Source: an uncultured Collinsella sp. (GTDB lineage: Bacteria; Actinomycetota; Coriobacteriia; Coriobacteriales; Coriobacteriaceae). Taken from it: a stretch of 39,254 nt of DNA. The notes under the pieces were generated by a model, which was not told the origin of the DNA, did not search any database, and saw nothing but the letters and a program-made list of their open reading frames with translations. Made by a program: the position numbers and the translations under genes. The stretch covers positions 1 through 39,254 of the forward strand of contig UQWS01000017.1 of assembly GCA_900544875.1 (NCBI GenBank), given 5' to 3'. Of the stretch, positions 16,344 to 24,538 are shown piece after piece. Numbering within the stretch: position 1 is the stretch's first letter; each line of letters starts with the position of its first letter.

Positions 16344-16385
16344 TTCGGATGACCTCTCGGGACCGTAAGCTGAGGAAAAGTTTGT

Positions 16386-16419
16386 GAGCTGGTCGGGCTT
16401 TGCCCGGCCAGCTCTTTTT
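16386..16419 (+). terminator. rho-independent terminator upstream of rsgA
   Basis: A 13-bp stem (16386-16398 with 16402-16414, one G-U) has a TTT loop and TTTTT after it. It closes the ATPase transcription unit just before the probable rsgA -10 (TAAAAT, 16424-16429). Confidence 0.88.
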
Positions 16420-16467
16420 GATTTAAAATACCTGCTCAGTTGTGATTTATGGTGCTGGGAGGCGCTT

Positions 16468-17652
16468 GTGGGCAAGGCTAAGGCTAAAGCGAAGAAAAAG
16501 ACGACGGGGGCGCGGGCTAAGCGCGATCGTCGTCGGAAGCTCGCGACCGAGGCTCCCGCGTCTGCCGAGGAGCTGCTGGCGAGCGTGCCGGGACTCGACG
16601 CGCTGCAGGACGTTCCGGCGTTCGATGACCTGCCGGTCGATGAAGCTCAGCAGGCTGCCTTTGATGATTTCTGCGCACATGCCGAGGAGCCCGAGCAGAT
16701 GCAGCTTGGCGCCGTGGTGCGCCTGGACCGCGGGTTTCCGCTGGTGGCGACTGCCGATGACACGTTTCGTGCCGAGCATGCCGTGGGGTTTGCCAAGTCG
16801 CGCGGCGAGGATGAGGTCCTGCTGCCTGCCGTGGGCGACCGTGTGGCGGTGCGCCGCGCTCCCGGGCACGATATGGGCGTGATTGAGTGCGTGCTGCCGC
16901 GCCGTACGAGTTTTGAGCGCTGGCGCGGACGCGCTCGCGGTGAGCGTCAGGTGCTCTGCTCCAACGTGGATAGCGTGCTGATCGTGCAGGCGCTCGGTGC
17001 CGGCGAGGTGCTGCTCGACCGCGTGGCGCGCTCGCTGGTGTTGGCGCTCGACTGCGATGCCGAACCGGTGGTGGTACTCACCAAAGCTGACCGCTGCGAT
17101 GCCGGGGAGCTCGAGCGCGATCTAGACCGCGTGCGCCGCCTGGTGGGTCCGGACGTGCGCGTGATCGTGACGTCCTCTGCCGAGGGCCGCGGCCTGGACG
17201 AGGTCCGTGCCTGCGTGCCTGCCGGGAGCTGCGCCATGATTCTGGGCGAGTCGGGTGCCGGCAAGTCGACGCTGCTCAATGCGCTGCTGGGCCACGATAC
17301 GTTGGCGACCGGCGGTGTGCGCGAACGCGACGACCAGGGCCGTCACACTACCGTCGCGCGCGTGATGGTAGCGCTGCCGGGCGACGCCGGCGTGATCGCC
17401 GATGCCCCGGGCCTGCGCAGCTTACCGCTCGTGGGTCACGAGCGGGGTCTGGCGCGCGCCTTCCCCGAGATTGTCGAGGCATCGCGCGCGTGCCGGTTTG
17501 GCGATTGCACGCATACCCATGAGCCGGGTTGCGCCGTTCGCGAGGCCGAGGACGCCGGGCAGATCGACAGTCTGCGTTTGGAAACGTTCCAAAACCTGGC
17601 GTCATCCATGCGCGTGAGTGCTCAAATGCTCGATCCCGATGTCCATCTGTAA
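16468..17652 (+). CDS. rsgA: ribosome small subunit-dependent GTPase A
   Basis: Circularly permuted GTPase that checks late 30S subunit maturation. After a basic N-terminal tail (KAKAKAKKKTT) and an OB fold, the GTPase motifs come in permuted order: G4 TKAD at about 205, then G1 GESGAGKS at about 260 and G3 DAPG at about 311. The C-terminal zinc-finger (CRFGDCTHTHEPGC) starts at about 343. I chose GTG 16468, which has GGGAGG upstream; an ATG-started frame open from 16384 overlaps the preceding terminator and is unlikely. The 394 residues are slightly longer than usual because of the N-terminal tail. It is transcribed alone between two terminators. Confidence 0.93.
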   Translation: MGKAKAKAKKKTTGARAKRDRRRKLATEAPASAEELLASVPGLDALQDVPAFDDLPVDEAQQAAFDDFCAHAEEPEQMQLGAVVRLDRGFPLVATADDTFRAEHAVGFAKSRGEDEVLLPAVGDRVAVRRAPGHDMGVIECVLPRRTSFERWRGRARGERQVLCSNVDSVLIVQALGAGEVLLDRVARSLVLALDCDAEPVVVLTKADRCDAGELERDLDRVRRLVGPDVRVIVTSSAEGRGLDEVRACVPAGSCAMILGESGAGKSTLLNALLGHDTLATGGVRERDDQGRHTTVARVMVALPGDAGVIADAPGLRSLPLVGHERGLARAFPEIVEASRACRFGDCTHTHEPGCAVREAEDAGQIDSLRLETFQNLASSMRVSAQMLDPDVHL

Positions 17653-17670
17653 TTGATTTTTCCTATGACT

Positions 17671-17704
17671 GCCGTCTTCCAACTGTTCGGGAGACGGCTT
17701 TTTT
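17671..17704 (+). terminator. terminator of rsgA
   Basis: GCCGTCT pairs with AGACGGC around a loop of about 13 bases, followed by six T. Confidence 0.82.
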
Positions 17705-17742
17705 GCTGCGGAAAAGCCTCGAAACATGCAGTTTGCTGACGT

Positions 17743-17807
17743 GCTGACCAAAACCTTGCCACGAGCTTGACGGGCTGGTCAGCTTTTGGTCAGCGATTGG
17801 TTTGACA
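17743..17807 (+). promoter_or_regulatory. probable regulatory region of the Tad operon
   Basis: A perfect 11-bp inverted repeat, GCTGACCAAAA at 17743-17753 and TTTTGGTCAGC at 17784-17794, brackets a smaller palindrome GCTGGTCAGC at 17774-17783. Two -35-like boxes occur (TTGACG 17767-17772, TTGACA 17802-17807), but neither has a clear -10. The repeated GGTCAGC half-sites suggest an operator for the 12-gene operon downstream. Confidence 0.5.
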
Positions 17808-17904
17808 TCGAAAACCAAGATTGCGATTGCGCCGCTTTGCACTCTGACCGCCCAGACAATGGTGGTACGGGCATTCGCCCGGCACTGCCATGAGAGGAGC
17901 GGCC

Positions 17905-18564
17905 GTGAACAAGAGCAAGCGCATCGCCATCAGTCTGGTCGCGGGCGTGCTCGCTGCTCTGCTCTGCATGGTTTACGGCTCATCGATCCGCTCACAAGCC
18001 GAACAGGTCCAGGCTGAGACCTTGGCCAAGTACGGTGGCGATCGCGTCGAGGTATGCGTCGCGGCGCGCGATATCGATGTGGGCGAGACCCTCGATGAGA
18101 CCAATGTCATAACCCAGGAGTGGCTGACGAGTCTGCTGCCGCGTGACGCGGCGACCGAGCTGCGCCAGGTGCGCGGCGACGTGACGACTTCGCGTATTCC
18201 CAAAAACGCCGTGATCTGCAATGTCTACACCAAGGTCGAGAGCCGCAAGCTCGAGGTGCCTAAGGGCAAGGTCGCCGTTTCGGTGGCGGTCGATGCCGAG
18301 CACTCGGTCGGCGGTGCTACGGGCGTGGGCAGCTACGTGGATGTGTATGTGCAAAAAGACGGCGTGACCGATCGGCTGTGCGGCGCGTACGTGATCGATA
18401 CCAGTGAGGATTCCGGTGCCACGCGCGAGGGCAAGATCGAATGGGTGACGCTGGCGGCTGACCCCGAAGACGTCAAGGAACTGCTGGGAGCCTCGGGCAA
18501 GGGAACGGTCAGCTTGACGATTCCCGCCACGGCGCGCGGCAAAAAGAGCGGAGGCGACGAGTGA
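17905..18564 (+). CDS. cpaB: Flp pilus assembly protein CpaB/RcpC (SAF domain)
   Basis: First gene of the Tad operon. It has 219 residues: an N-terminal membrane segment (ISLVAGVLAALLCMVYG, about 8-24), then a SAF domain beginning VEVCVAARDIDVGETLDETN, and a CpaB-type region with VAVSVAVDAEHSVGG and GSYVDVYVQKDG. In Gram-negative Tad systems CpaB acts near the secretin; none is present here, so in a monoderm it probably works at the outer face of the membrane. I chose GTG 17905 with GAGGAG upstream over the ATG at 17890, which itself overlaps that site. Its stop overlaps the next start. Confidence 0.85.
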   Translation: MNKSKRIAISLVAGVLAALLCMVYGSSIRSQAEQVQAETLAKYGGDRVEVCVAARDIDVGETLDETNVITQEWLTSLLPRDAATELRQVRGDVTTSRIPKNAVICNVYTKVESRKLEVPKGKVAVSVAVDAEHSVGGATGVGSYVDVYVQKDGVTDRLCGAYVIDTSEDSGATREGKIEWVTLAADPEDVKELLGASGKGTVSLTIPATARGKKSGGDE

Positions 18565-20213
18565 TGAAGGCGATCTGGCTTGCGTGCTGCGCGTGCGGCG
18601 ATTACGGGCTGTTGCAGCGGGAAGTCGAGGGCCGTGATGCGGGTGCACAGGTGCTTCGCGTGGGTGACCTGGACGGGCTGGTTTCCATGGCGCGGGCGTT
18701 TCCGTCGCGCCGCGGGGCTGCCATCATCGCGGCGTCTCTGTTTGATACCGAAGATGTGCGCAAGACTGTTGCGCGCCTGACGGCCGAAGGCCGCGTGGGT
18801 CGCGTGGTCGTGTTGATAGAAGCGCTCGATCCGTCGGATATCGAGGGGCTGTTTCGCGCGGGGGCGACCGAGGTCATCGCTGCACACAGTATATGCGGCA
18901 ACGGGCGCGCGGGCGAGGGAGCGGTTGATTCCGATCGGCGCATGACGATTGAGCCCGATGCTTTTGTTGATAGGGAACCCGGGGCGCCTCGCGCTACAAG
19001 AGGCCCGCGTGTTGATGATTATGGAAAAGCGGAAGCCGAGCATGGTCGGCGCCCCCGGAACCCCCTTGTATACGATGACGCTGGAGGGCCGGCGCAGCAT
19101 GCTGGCGACTCCCCGGCAGTAGATATGGGATACGTGCACGGCGTGAATCTGGCGGATGAACTCGACGAAGTTGAGGGCCTTGCCGGGTGCGGCGAGTTGT
19201 CGCTGATGCAGCATGAGCAGATTGCGCAGAACGAGCCTGCCTCGCAGACCGAACAAGCAGCCATGCCGGCTTGGACGCAGCACGTGGTTGCGGCGGGGGA
19301 GACGGGGACGCTGTCCCCGACGCCCGCCCCGCCGCCTCCGATGCCGCCGGCAGACGCTACCGCTCCGCCGCATCGAGCTCCAGTCATCTGCGCTATTTCG
19401 GGTTCGGGCGGTTGCGGCAAGTCGACGATCGTTGCCACCATGGCACACACATCGTCGCTGTTGGGCTTGCGTGCTGCCGTGCTCGACCTGGACCTGATGT
19501 TTGGAAACCTTTACGACTTGTTAGGCGTCGATGCTCCGCGCGATATGGCGGCACTTATCGAGCCGTCGGCGGCGGGCACGCTCACCGAGCCGGATATCGT
19601 AGCCACATCGATGCGCGTGGCGCCGGGCGTTACGCTCTGGGGTCCCGTCGCGGCGCCCGAGCAAGCCGAGCTCATGGCACGTCCGGTGGAGCTACTGCTT
19701 GATGTTCTGCGTCGCGAATCCGACGTGGTCTTTATCGATACCTCGGTCTTTTGGGGCGACGCCGTGGCGGCTGCGGTGGCGGCGAGCGACCGTTGCCTGG
19801 TCGTTGGCGATGCGGCGGTGTCGTCCGCGGCATCGGCATCGCGCGTCATTGAACTGGCAGGTCGAGTAGGTGTGCCGCGCACGCGCATGAGCGCCGTGTT
19901 CAACCGGTTCGGTGCGCGCGGGGCAGACGAGGACGTCGCCATGCGCTTTGAGATTGCCTGTGCGTTAAGCTCCAAGATTCGTATCGCCGATGGCGGGCAG
20001 GATCTCGCCGCGCTCATGGCGTTTGGGCGCGCTGACGAGGCAGTGGGGCAGACCAGCGCTTTTGCGACTAGCGTGCGCGAGGCCACGCGCGAGATGCTCG
20101 TGGAACTGGGGTGCGCCGTCGGCCCTTGGAGCGATATGGTCGCCGACCGTGCAACGCGCACCGAACGCCCGCGTATCCGCCTGCCGTGGTCGCGCGAGGG
20201 TGATCAGCGATGA
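18564..20213 (+). CDS. CpaE/TadZ-like P-loop ATPase of the Tad pilus
   Basis: Cytoplasmic MinD/ParA-type ATPase that places or organises the pilus machine at the membrane. The N-terminal part (about 1-110) resembles a receiver-like domain. A long low-complexity linker rich in Glu, Ala and Pro (about 140-275) follows. The ATPase domain starts with the deviant Walker A GSGGCGKST (about 279-287), then DLDLMFGNLYDLLG and VVFIDTSVFWGDA. The linker is long for the family and makes the 549-residue protein large. ATG 18564 overlaps the cpaB stop by one base (TGATG); GTG 18561 is an equal alternative. GGAGG lies upstream. Confidence 0.82.
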   Translation: MKAIWLACCACGDYGLLQREVEGRDAGAQVLRVGDLDGLVSMARAFPSRRGAAIIAASLFDTEDVRKTVARLTAEGRVGRVVVLIEALDPSDIEGLFRAGATEVIAAHSICGNGRAGEGAVDSDRRMTIEPDAFVDREPGAPRATRGPRVDDYGKAEAEHGRRPRNPLVYDDAGGPAQHAGDSPAVDMGYVHGVNLADELDEVEGLAGCGELSLMQHEQIAQNEPASQTEQAAMPAWTQHVVAAGETGTLSPTPAPPPPMPPADATAPPHRAPVICAISGSGGCGKSTIVATMAHTSSLLGLRAAVLDLDLMFGNLYDLLGVDAPRDMAALIEPSAAGTLTEPDIVATSMRVAPGVTLWGPVAAPEQAELMARPVELLLDVLRRESDVVFIDTSVFWGDAVAAAVAASDRCLVVGDAAVSSAASASRVIELAGRVGVPRTRMSAVFNRFGARGADEDVAMRFEIACALSSKIRIADGGQDLAALMAFGRADEAVGQTSAFATSVREATREMLVELGCAVGPWSDMVADRATRTERPRIRLPWSREGDQR

Positions 20214-21538
20214 GCCTGCAAACGAGGATTAAGGCTGCCGGCGCTGCGGCGGCGGCAGCGCCTGTAGATGTGGGGCGTCGCCGCGCCGTGAAACGACGCA
20301 CCAAGCGCGCCGTGATGGACCGCATGGGTTACGACGAAGTGGCGCGTATCAGCGCCTATATCGACCCGGCACTTGCCCGCTCGGAATTGCGTCCTGCGGT
20401 GGAGGCGGCGCTCAATGTTGAGGAGCCGACCGATCTCGCGACGCCCGAGCGCGAGACCATCATCGACGAGATTTTGGATGACGTGGTGGGCTTGGGGCCG
20501 TTGCAGCCGCTCATCGAGGACGACACCGTTACCGAGATCATGATCAACGGCTGCCGCTCGGCTTTCTTTGAACGCGGCGGCGTCTTGTACCCCATCGAGC
20601 ATGCGTTTGAGGATGATGAGCAGATCCGTGTGCTTATCGACCGCATTATCTCGCCACTTGGCCGCCGTATCGACGAGCGCAGCCCCATCGTCAACGCCCG
20701 CCTCAAAACGGGCTATCGCGTCAACGCGGTGATTCCGCCTGTGGCGATTGACGGACCGATTCTCACCATCCGAAAGTTCTCGGACCGTATCTGCTCGCTG
20801 GACGAGCTCGTGGGGTTGGGATCGCTGCCGCTTTGGTATGCGCAGCTGCTGTCGTGTGCGGTGTCGCTGCGACAGGACCTGGCGGTTGCGGGAGGCACGG
20901 GATCTGGTAAGACCACCCTGCTCAACGCGTTGTCATGTGAGATTTCCACCGGCGAGCGCATCGTGACGATCGAGGACTCTGCCGAGCTCAAGTTTGCGCA
21001 TCATCCGCACGTGGTGCGCCTAGAGGCGCGCGAGGCTTCAATTGAGGGCGAGGGCGCGGTGACGATCCGCGACCTGGTGACTAATGCCCTGCGCATGCGC
21101 CCCGACCGCATCGTGGTGGGCGAGGTGCGCGGTGCCGAGTGCTGCGACATGTTGCAGGCCATGAACACGGGCCACGACGGGTCGCTCACCACGCTTCATG
21201 CGGGTTCAGAACAGGAGACCGTGGTGCGTCTGACGTTGCTTGCACGTTATGGCATCGATCTGCCGAGCGAGCTCATCGAGGAGCAGATTGCCATGGCACT
21301 CGACGGTATCGTGATGTCCGAGCGCCACGCCGATGGCAGGCGCTTCGTCTCCTCGTATTCGGGGGTGCGACGCGCCGCATCGGGCGGCGTAGAGCTCGAG
21401 CGCTATGTGACGTTCGATGCCGCCGAGCGCACCTGGACGCTTGACCGCGAGCCGCCGTTTATCGCAGAAGGCCTGCGGTCGGGGACGCTCACACAAGAGG
21501 AGGTGGACGAATGGAGATCACTGTGCCCCTCGTCGTAG
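20210..21538 (+). CDS. Tad pilus assembly ATPase TadA/CpaF
   Basis: Hexameric secretion ATPase that powers Flp pilus assembly. The 442 residues include the CpaF N-terminal region with GLGPLQPLIEDDTVTEIMING. Walker A GGTGSGKTT lies at about 228-236, the Asp box TIEDSAELKF follows, and Walker B is in RIVVGEVRGAE at about 300-310. A His-box region follows with TGHDGSLTTLHAG. These are all the residues of an active type II/IV secretion ATPase. Its ATG overlaps the stop of the previous gene (ATGA), so translation is coupled. Confidence 0.95.
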   Translation: MSLQTRIKAAGAAAAAAPVDVGRRRAVKRRTKRAVMDRMGYDEVARISAYIDPALARSELRPAVEAALNVEEPTDLATPERETIIDEILDDVVGLGPLQPLIEDDTVTEIMINGCRSAFFERGGVLYPIEHAFEDDEQIRVLIDRIISPLGRRIDERSPIVNARLKTGYRVNAVIPPVAIDGPILTIRKFSDRICSLDELVGLGSLPLWYAQLLSCAVSLRQDLAVAGGTGSGKTTLLNALSCEISTGERIVTIEDSAELKFAHHPHVVRLEAREASIEGEGAVTIRDLVTNALRMRPDRIVVGEVRGAECCDMLQAMNTGHDGSLTTLHAGSEQETVVRLTLLARYGIDLPSELIEEQIAMALDGIVMSERHADGRRFVSSYSGVRRAASGGVELERYVTFDAAERTWTLDREPPFIAEGLRSGTLTQEEVDEWRSLCPSS

Positions 21539-22437
21539 GGGGCTTGGCAGGGCTTTCTGTCGCGACGGCGTGCGGGGCGGAACCTCGTGTGCCGCAGGTA
21601 CCGCCGGCGGAGCTGGCACGTCAGGCGCTCGAGACGGTGGCAGAGAAGCTGCCGCGTGAGCTGGTGGAAAACGATCTGCTGAAAAAGATCGCCCGTTCGT
21701 GGGCATCGCTGGCTCCGGCGCATCGCCTTGGCCTCGTGATCGAAGATGCTTCGGGACGTTTGGCGTTTCTGCTGCTATCGAGCGGTGTCTGCTGCGTTTT
21801 ACTAACGATGGTGTCGTTATCGCCCCTCGGATTTGCCTTGGGACTTGTTGCTCCGTTTGCCGTTGGTGCCGCTCGGGATGGCTTTGAGAGCCGGCGCGAG
21901 CAACACGATGCAGAAGAGGCAATGCCCGAGGCGTTTACCGCACTTTCCATGTCGCTTGCCTCGGGACATTCGCTGGCCCAGGGCATGCGCTTTGTGGGCG
22001 CTCATGCGCAAGAGCCAGTGCATACCGAGTTTTTGCGGGTGGCGGCGGCGATCGATTGCGGCATCTCGGCGACCGACGCGCTCGATGACTTGCTCGTGCG
22101 TATCGACGCCCCCGGTCTTTCGCTTGTGACCTTGGCGCTTAAGGTGTCTCAGCGCACCGGCGCTCCGCTTGCCGACTTACTGTCCGAGGCGTCGAGCATG
22201 GTGGGGGAGCGCATTGAGCTCAAGCGCCGCCTGGATGTTAAGACGTCGCAGGCTCGCATGTCTGCGCATATGGTCGCGGCGATGCCGGCGGGCATGTGCG
22301 CGGTGTTGGCGCTGCTTTCGGCAGATTTTCGTCGCGGTCTTGCGACGCCTGCCGGCGCGGGCGCTGTGGTGCTGGGTCTTGCCCTCAACGCCGTTGCCCT
22401 GGTGGTTATCCGGCGCATTATGCGGGTGGAGCTATGA
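21511..22437 (+). CDS. Tad platform protein TadB (GspF domain)
   Basis: Integral inner-membrane platform protein that works with TadC and the ATPase. The 308 residues have an N-terminal part, two close hydrophobic segments at about 90-125, a cytoplasmic GspF/T2SSF domain with EEAMPEAFTALSMSLASGHSLAQGM cut by the usual helices, and two C-terminal membrane helices (about 250-305). The ATG has a strong GAGGAGG inside the end of the previous gene, giving a 28-base overlap. It is recognised from the GspF pattern and its place directly after the ATPase. Confidence 0.87.
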   Translation: MEITVPLVVGGLAGLSVATACGAEPRVPQVPPAELARQALETVAEKLPRELVENDLLKKIARSWASLAPAHRLGLVIEDASGRLAFLLLSSGVCCVLLTMVSLSPLGFALGLVAPFAVGAARDGFESRREQHDAEEAMPEAFTALSMSLASGHSLAQGMRFVGAHAQEPVHTEFLRVAAAIDCGISATDALDDLLVRIDAPGLSLVTLALKVSQRTGAPLADLLSEASSMVGERIELKRRLDVKTSQARMSAHMVAAMPAGMCAVLALLSADFRRGLATPAGAGAVVLGLALNAVALVVIRRIMRVEL

Positions 22438-23075
22438 GCGCCCCGGTTGCAGTTGCGGCTTGCCTGTGCGCCCTGAGTGTATTTGTCGCGACGGGTTTGG
22501 ATCGGGCGGATGCACGCAAGATCGCAGGGGCCTGCAAGCGCGAGGCGGTGCTGGTCGCTGCCGCGGGTCGCTCGGTGGTCGATGCTCTGACCGCGCGAGT
22601 GAAGGGCGCGGTTGGAGCGGGCGGCCCGGCGCGAGTGTCGCTCGGCGAAGTGTCCGAGATGATCGATGTTGTGCGCTTGGGTCTTTCGGCCGGTCTTTCG
22701 TTTGATGCGGCGCTTGAGATTTTCTGCGCCAACCGCCGGTCAGTGCTGGCTCTTCGCCTTGAGCGCGCCTGCATGGCGTGGCAGGTGGGCGTGGGCACGC
22801 GTGAGGACGAGTTGTTGGCCGCCGCGCGCGACCTGGACGTGCGAGCGCTCGAGACCTTTGCCATCACGGTGGGGCAGGCGCTCGCCCTGGGTGCCCCACT
22901 TGCCGAGACGCTGGCCGCTCAAAGTCGCGAGATCCGTGCGGCTCATCGCGCCGCGGTCGAGCGCGAGATCGAGCGTGCACCCGTCAAGCTGCTGATTCCC
23001 ACCGGCACGCTCATCTTGCCGGCGTTGCTTCTGTCCATATTGGGCCCGCTGCTGGGAGCAGGCGGGATGATGTAG
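22434..23075 (+). CDS. Tad platform protein TadC (GspF domain)
   Basis: Second membrane platform protein of the pilus machine. The 213 residues are short, with an N-terminal membrane segment (about 3-20), a cytoplasmic T2SSF domain including VSEMIDVVRLGLSAGLSFDAAL and FAITVGQALALGAPLAETL, and a C-terminal hydrophobic end (LLIPTGTLILPALLLSILGP). ATG 22434 overlaps the tadB stop by four bases (ATGA). The frame is open upstream, but only inside tadB. TadB and TadC are expected to form a heteromeric platform. Confidence 0.85.
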   Translation: MSAPVAVAACLCALSVFVATGLDRADARKIAGACKREAVLVAAAGRSVVDALTARVKGAVGAGGPARVSLGEVSEMIDVVRLGLSAGLSFDAALEIFCANRRSVLALRLERACMAWQVGVGTREDELLAAARDLDVRALETFAITVGQALALGAPLAETLAAQSREIRAAHRAAVEREIERAPVKLLIPTGTLILPALLLSILGPLLGAGGMM

Positions 23076-23085
23076 GGAGGAATAC

Positions 23086-23319
23086 ATGAACACGATGACT
23101 GACGCTGCTGGCAAGGTCCAGGGCTGGGCGTTTTGCCGGGCGGCACATGTTCGTCAGCGCGCCAAGGAACTATTGCAGGAGGAGAGTGCACAGGGTACCA
23201 CCGAGTATGCCATCTTGGTCGGCGTGCTCGTGGTGATCGCGATTATCGCCATCGTCGCATTTAAGGGCAAGGTCCAAGATCTATGGAACGCTATCAGCGA
23301 GGGCATCAACAGCCTGTAG
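23086..23319 (+). CDS. Flp-type major pilin
   Basis: A 77-residue prepilin. A charged leader of about 35 residues ends EESAQ, followed by the hydrophobic Flp core TEYAILVGVLVVIAIIAIVA and a short C-terminus. The Glu-Tyr pair sits at mature positions 5 and 6 if cleavage follows Ala35, so the usual Gly at -1 is replaced by Ala. It is preceded by a strong GGAGG and is the only gene of the cluster with its own clear spacer, as expected for the abundant subunit. The unusually long leader may be part of recognition. The prepilin peptidase that would process it is not in the window. Confidence 0.9.
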   Translation: MNTMTDAAGKVQGWAFCRAAHVRQRAKELLQEESAQGTTEYAILVGVLVVIAIIAIVAFKGKVQDLWNAISEGINSL

Positions 23320-23846
23320 AGGGCGAGCGCCCCATCGGGGTGCTGCTGGTGTTTGCTTGCCTGACCGTGGCGATAGCGGCGGTGCTTTGGGGGCTTAACG
23401 CCGCGCGGCAGCAGCGTCCTGGGACCGCCTCCGATTTGGGCTCAGATTCGGCGGTGGCGTCTCAAAAAGATGAGATGCGAGATGCGGACGATTCGGATGT
23501 CGCTGTCACGGCGCAAACCTTTCTGCGGACGCTCGACAAGCGGTCTGGCACTGCGACGGATTCGCCTGAGGGCAACGCGATTGCGGTCCGGCTTGCATGG
23601 TCCGAGGACCGACCGATGACCGAAGCGGCGGCGGATATGCTGCGTGCCTATCGCGAGGTACCCACGGCGCAACTTGCTCTGAGCGGCTATCTCGACATCA
23701 AGGGAAACGTGTGGGGCGCCATCGTGCGCGACGAACGCGGCTGGGTCGATATGGTGACAATTGCCGCGGATGCTGGCGATGCTTCGTGTCGTCTGCGCGC
23801 CGTGCGCCTGAGCCCGCAGGCAACGGACTCAAAGGAGGGATCGTGA
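23283..23846 (+). CDS. membrane-anchored protein of the Tad operon, unknown
   Basis: I do not recognise a family. The 187 residues have one membrane helix near the N-terminus (about 19-38, IGVLLVFACLTVAIAAVLWG), an acidic linker with several Asp and Glu, and a folded C-terminal part of about 110 residues rich in Ala and Arg. The topology suggests a soluble domain outside the membrane. With ATG 23283 it overlaps the pilin gene by 37 bases, where its first residues (MERYQRGHQQ) are read from pilin codons. GTG 23340 is an alternative start but leaves almost nothing before the helix. Position between two pilin genes points to a pilus accessory role. Confidence 0.68.
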   Translation: MERYQRGHQQPVEGERPIGVLLVFACLTVAIAAVLWGLNAARQQRPGTASDLGSDSAVASQKDEMRDADDSDVAVTAQTFLRTLDKRSGTATDSPEGNAIAVRLAWSEDRPMTEAAADMLRAYREVPTAQLALSGYLDIKGNVWGAIVRDERGWVDMVTIAADAGDASCRLRAVRLSPQATDSKEGS

Positions 23847-23847
23847 A

Positions 23848-24066
23848 ATGCATGATGTCCTGCGTGAGGAATCTGCCCAGGCGACGGTCGAATACGCCAT
23901 CGTCACGGTGGCGCTGTTATCGATCGTGCTGGCGATCGCGGGACTTTGGCGTGCCGGCACCGATGGGCGCTTGGCGGCGCTGGTTGAGCGGGCGGCATCC
24001 CATGGCGTTGCCTCGACGTCGGTTATCGACGCCGCTGCGGCCGCTAAGGACATCGCGTTGTATTGA
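23848..24066 (+). CDS. second Flp-like small pilin/pseudopilin
   Basis: The 72-residue protein has a short leader (MHDVLREESA), then QATVEYAIVTVALLSIVLAIAGLW, here named by its ends only: Gln11 and Trp34. The Glu is at mature position 5 if cleavage follows Ala10. The C-terminus is helical and Ala-rich. AAGGAGGG lies just before the ATG. It has the same A-Q-x-T-x-E processing motif as the major pilin and the TadE-like proteins. It may be a minor pilin. Confidence 0.78.
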   Translation: MHDVLREESAQATVEYAIVTVALLSIVLAIAGLWRAGTDGRLAALVERAASHGVASTSVIDAAAAAKDIALY

Positions 24067-24538
24067 TGCCGCGCGCGAGGACCGGGCGCAGTCTACGGTC
24101 GAGGCCGCTTTTTTGCTGCCGACGTTTCTGACACTCATCCTTCTCGCGCTGCAACCGGTGTGCCTGCTCTATACGCGCGCGGTCATGGAGTCTGCCGCCG
24201 CCGAGACCGCGCGGCTCATGACCACGACGACGGCGGAGGACGACGATCTTAAGGAGTTCACCCGCCGCCGACTTGCCGCAGTGCCCAACGTTTCGATCTT
24301 TCATGCCGGCGGGCCGTTGTCGTGGGATATCGAGCTTGGCCGGGCCGGTGCGGGTGGCGTCTCGTCCGTGTCCGTTTCCGGCGAGGTCAAGCCGTTGCCT
24401 GTGATCGGTGCGTTTGCGCAGGCTATGGGTGGTACCGCCGAGGGCGGCTACGTTGAGCTCAAGGTCGATGTCTCGTATCAATCGCGTCCCGAATGGCTGG
24501 AGGGAGATTATGATTCGTGGATTGCTGCATGGGATTAG
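24002..24538 (+). CDS. TadE-like pseudopilin
   Basis: The mature part is a TadE-family minor pilin: EDRAQSTVEAAFLLPTFL, a single membrane helix, then a beta-rich domain of about 120 residues ending DYDSWIAAWD. The start is uncertain. The in-frame ATG 24002 lies inside the preceding gene and gives an arginine-rich lead of about 20 residues that does not look native. An ATT at 24062, ten bases after AAGGAC, would give IDAAREDRAQ, which matches the usual short TadE leader better. Translation may be coupled to the upstream stop at 24066. It overlaps the next gene by 29 bases. Confidence 0.75.
   Translation: MALPRRRLSTPLRPLRTSRCIDAAREDRAQSTVEAAFLLPTFLTLILLALQPVCLLYTRAVMESAAAETARLMTTTTAEDDDLKEFTRRRLAAVPNVSIFHAGGPLSWDIELGRAGAGGVSSVSVSGEVKPLPVIGAFAQAMGGTAEGGYVELKVDVSYQSRPEWLEGDYDSWIAAWD

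Noticed and set aside
16384..16467. Extended N-terminus of RsgA from the ATG at 16384
   Set aside because: It would be translated from the terminator hairpin and upstream of the likely -10. The GTG at 16468 has a proper ribosome binding site.
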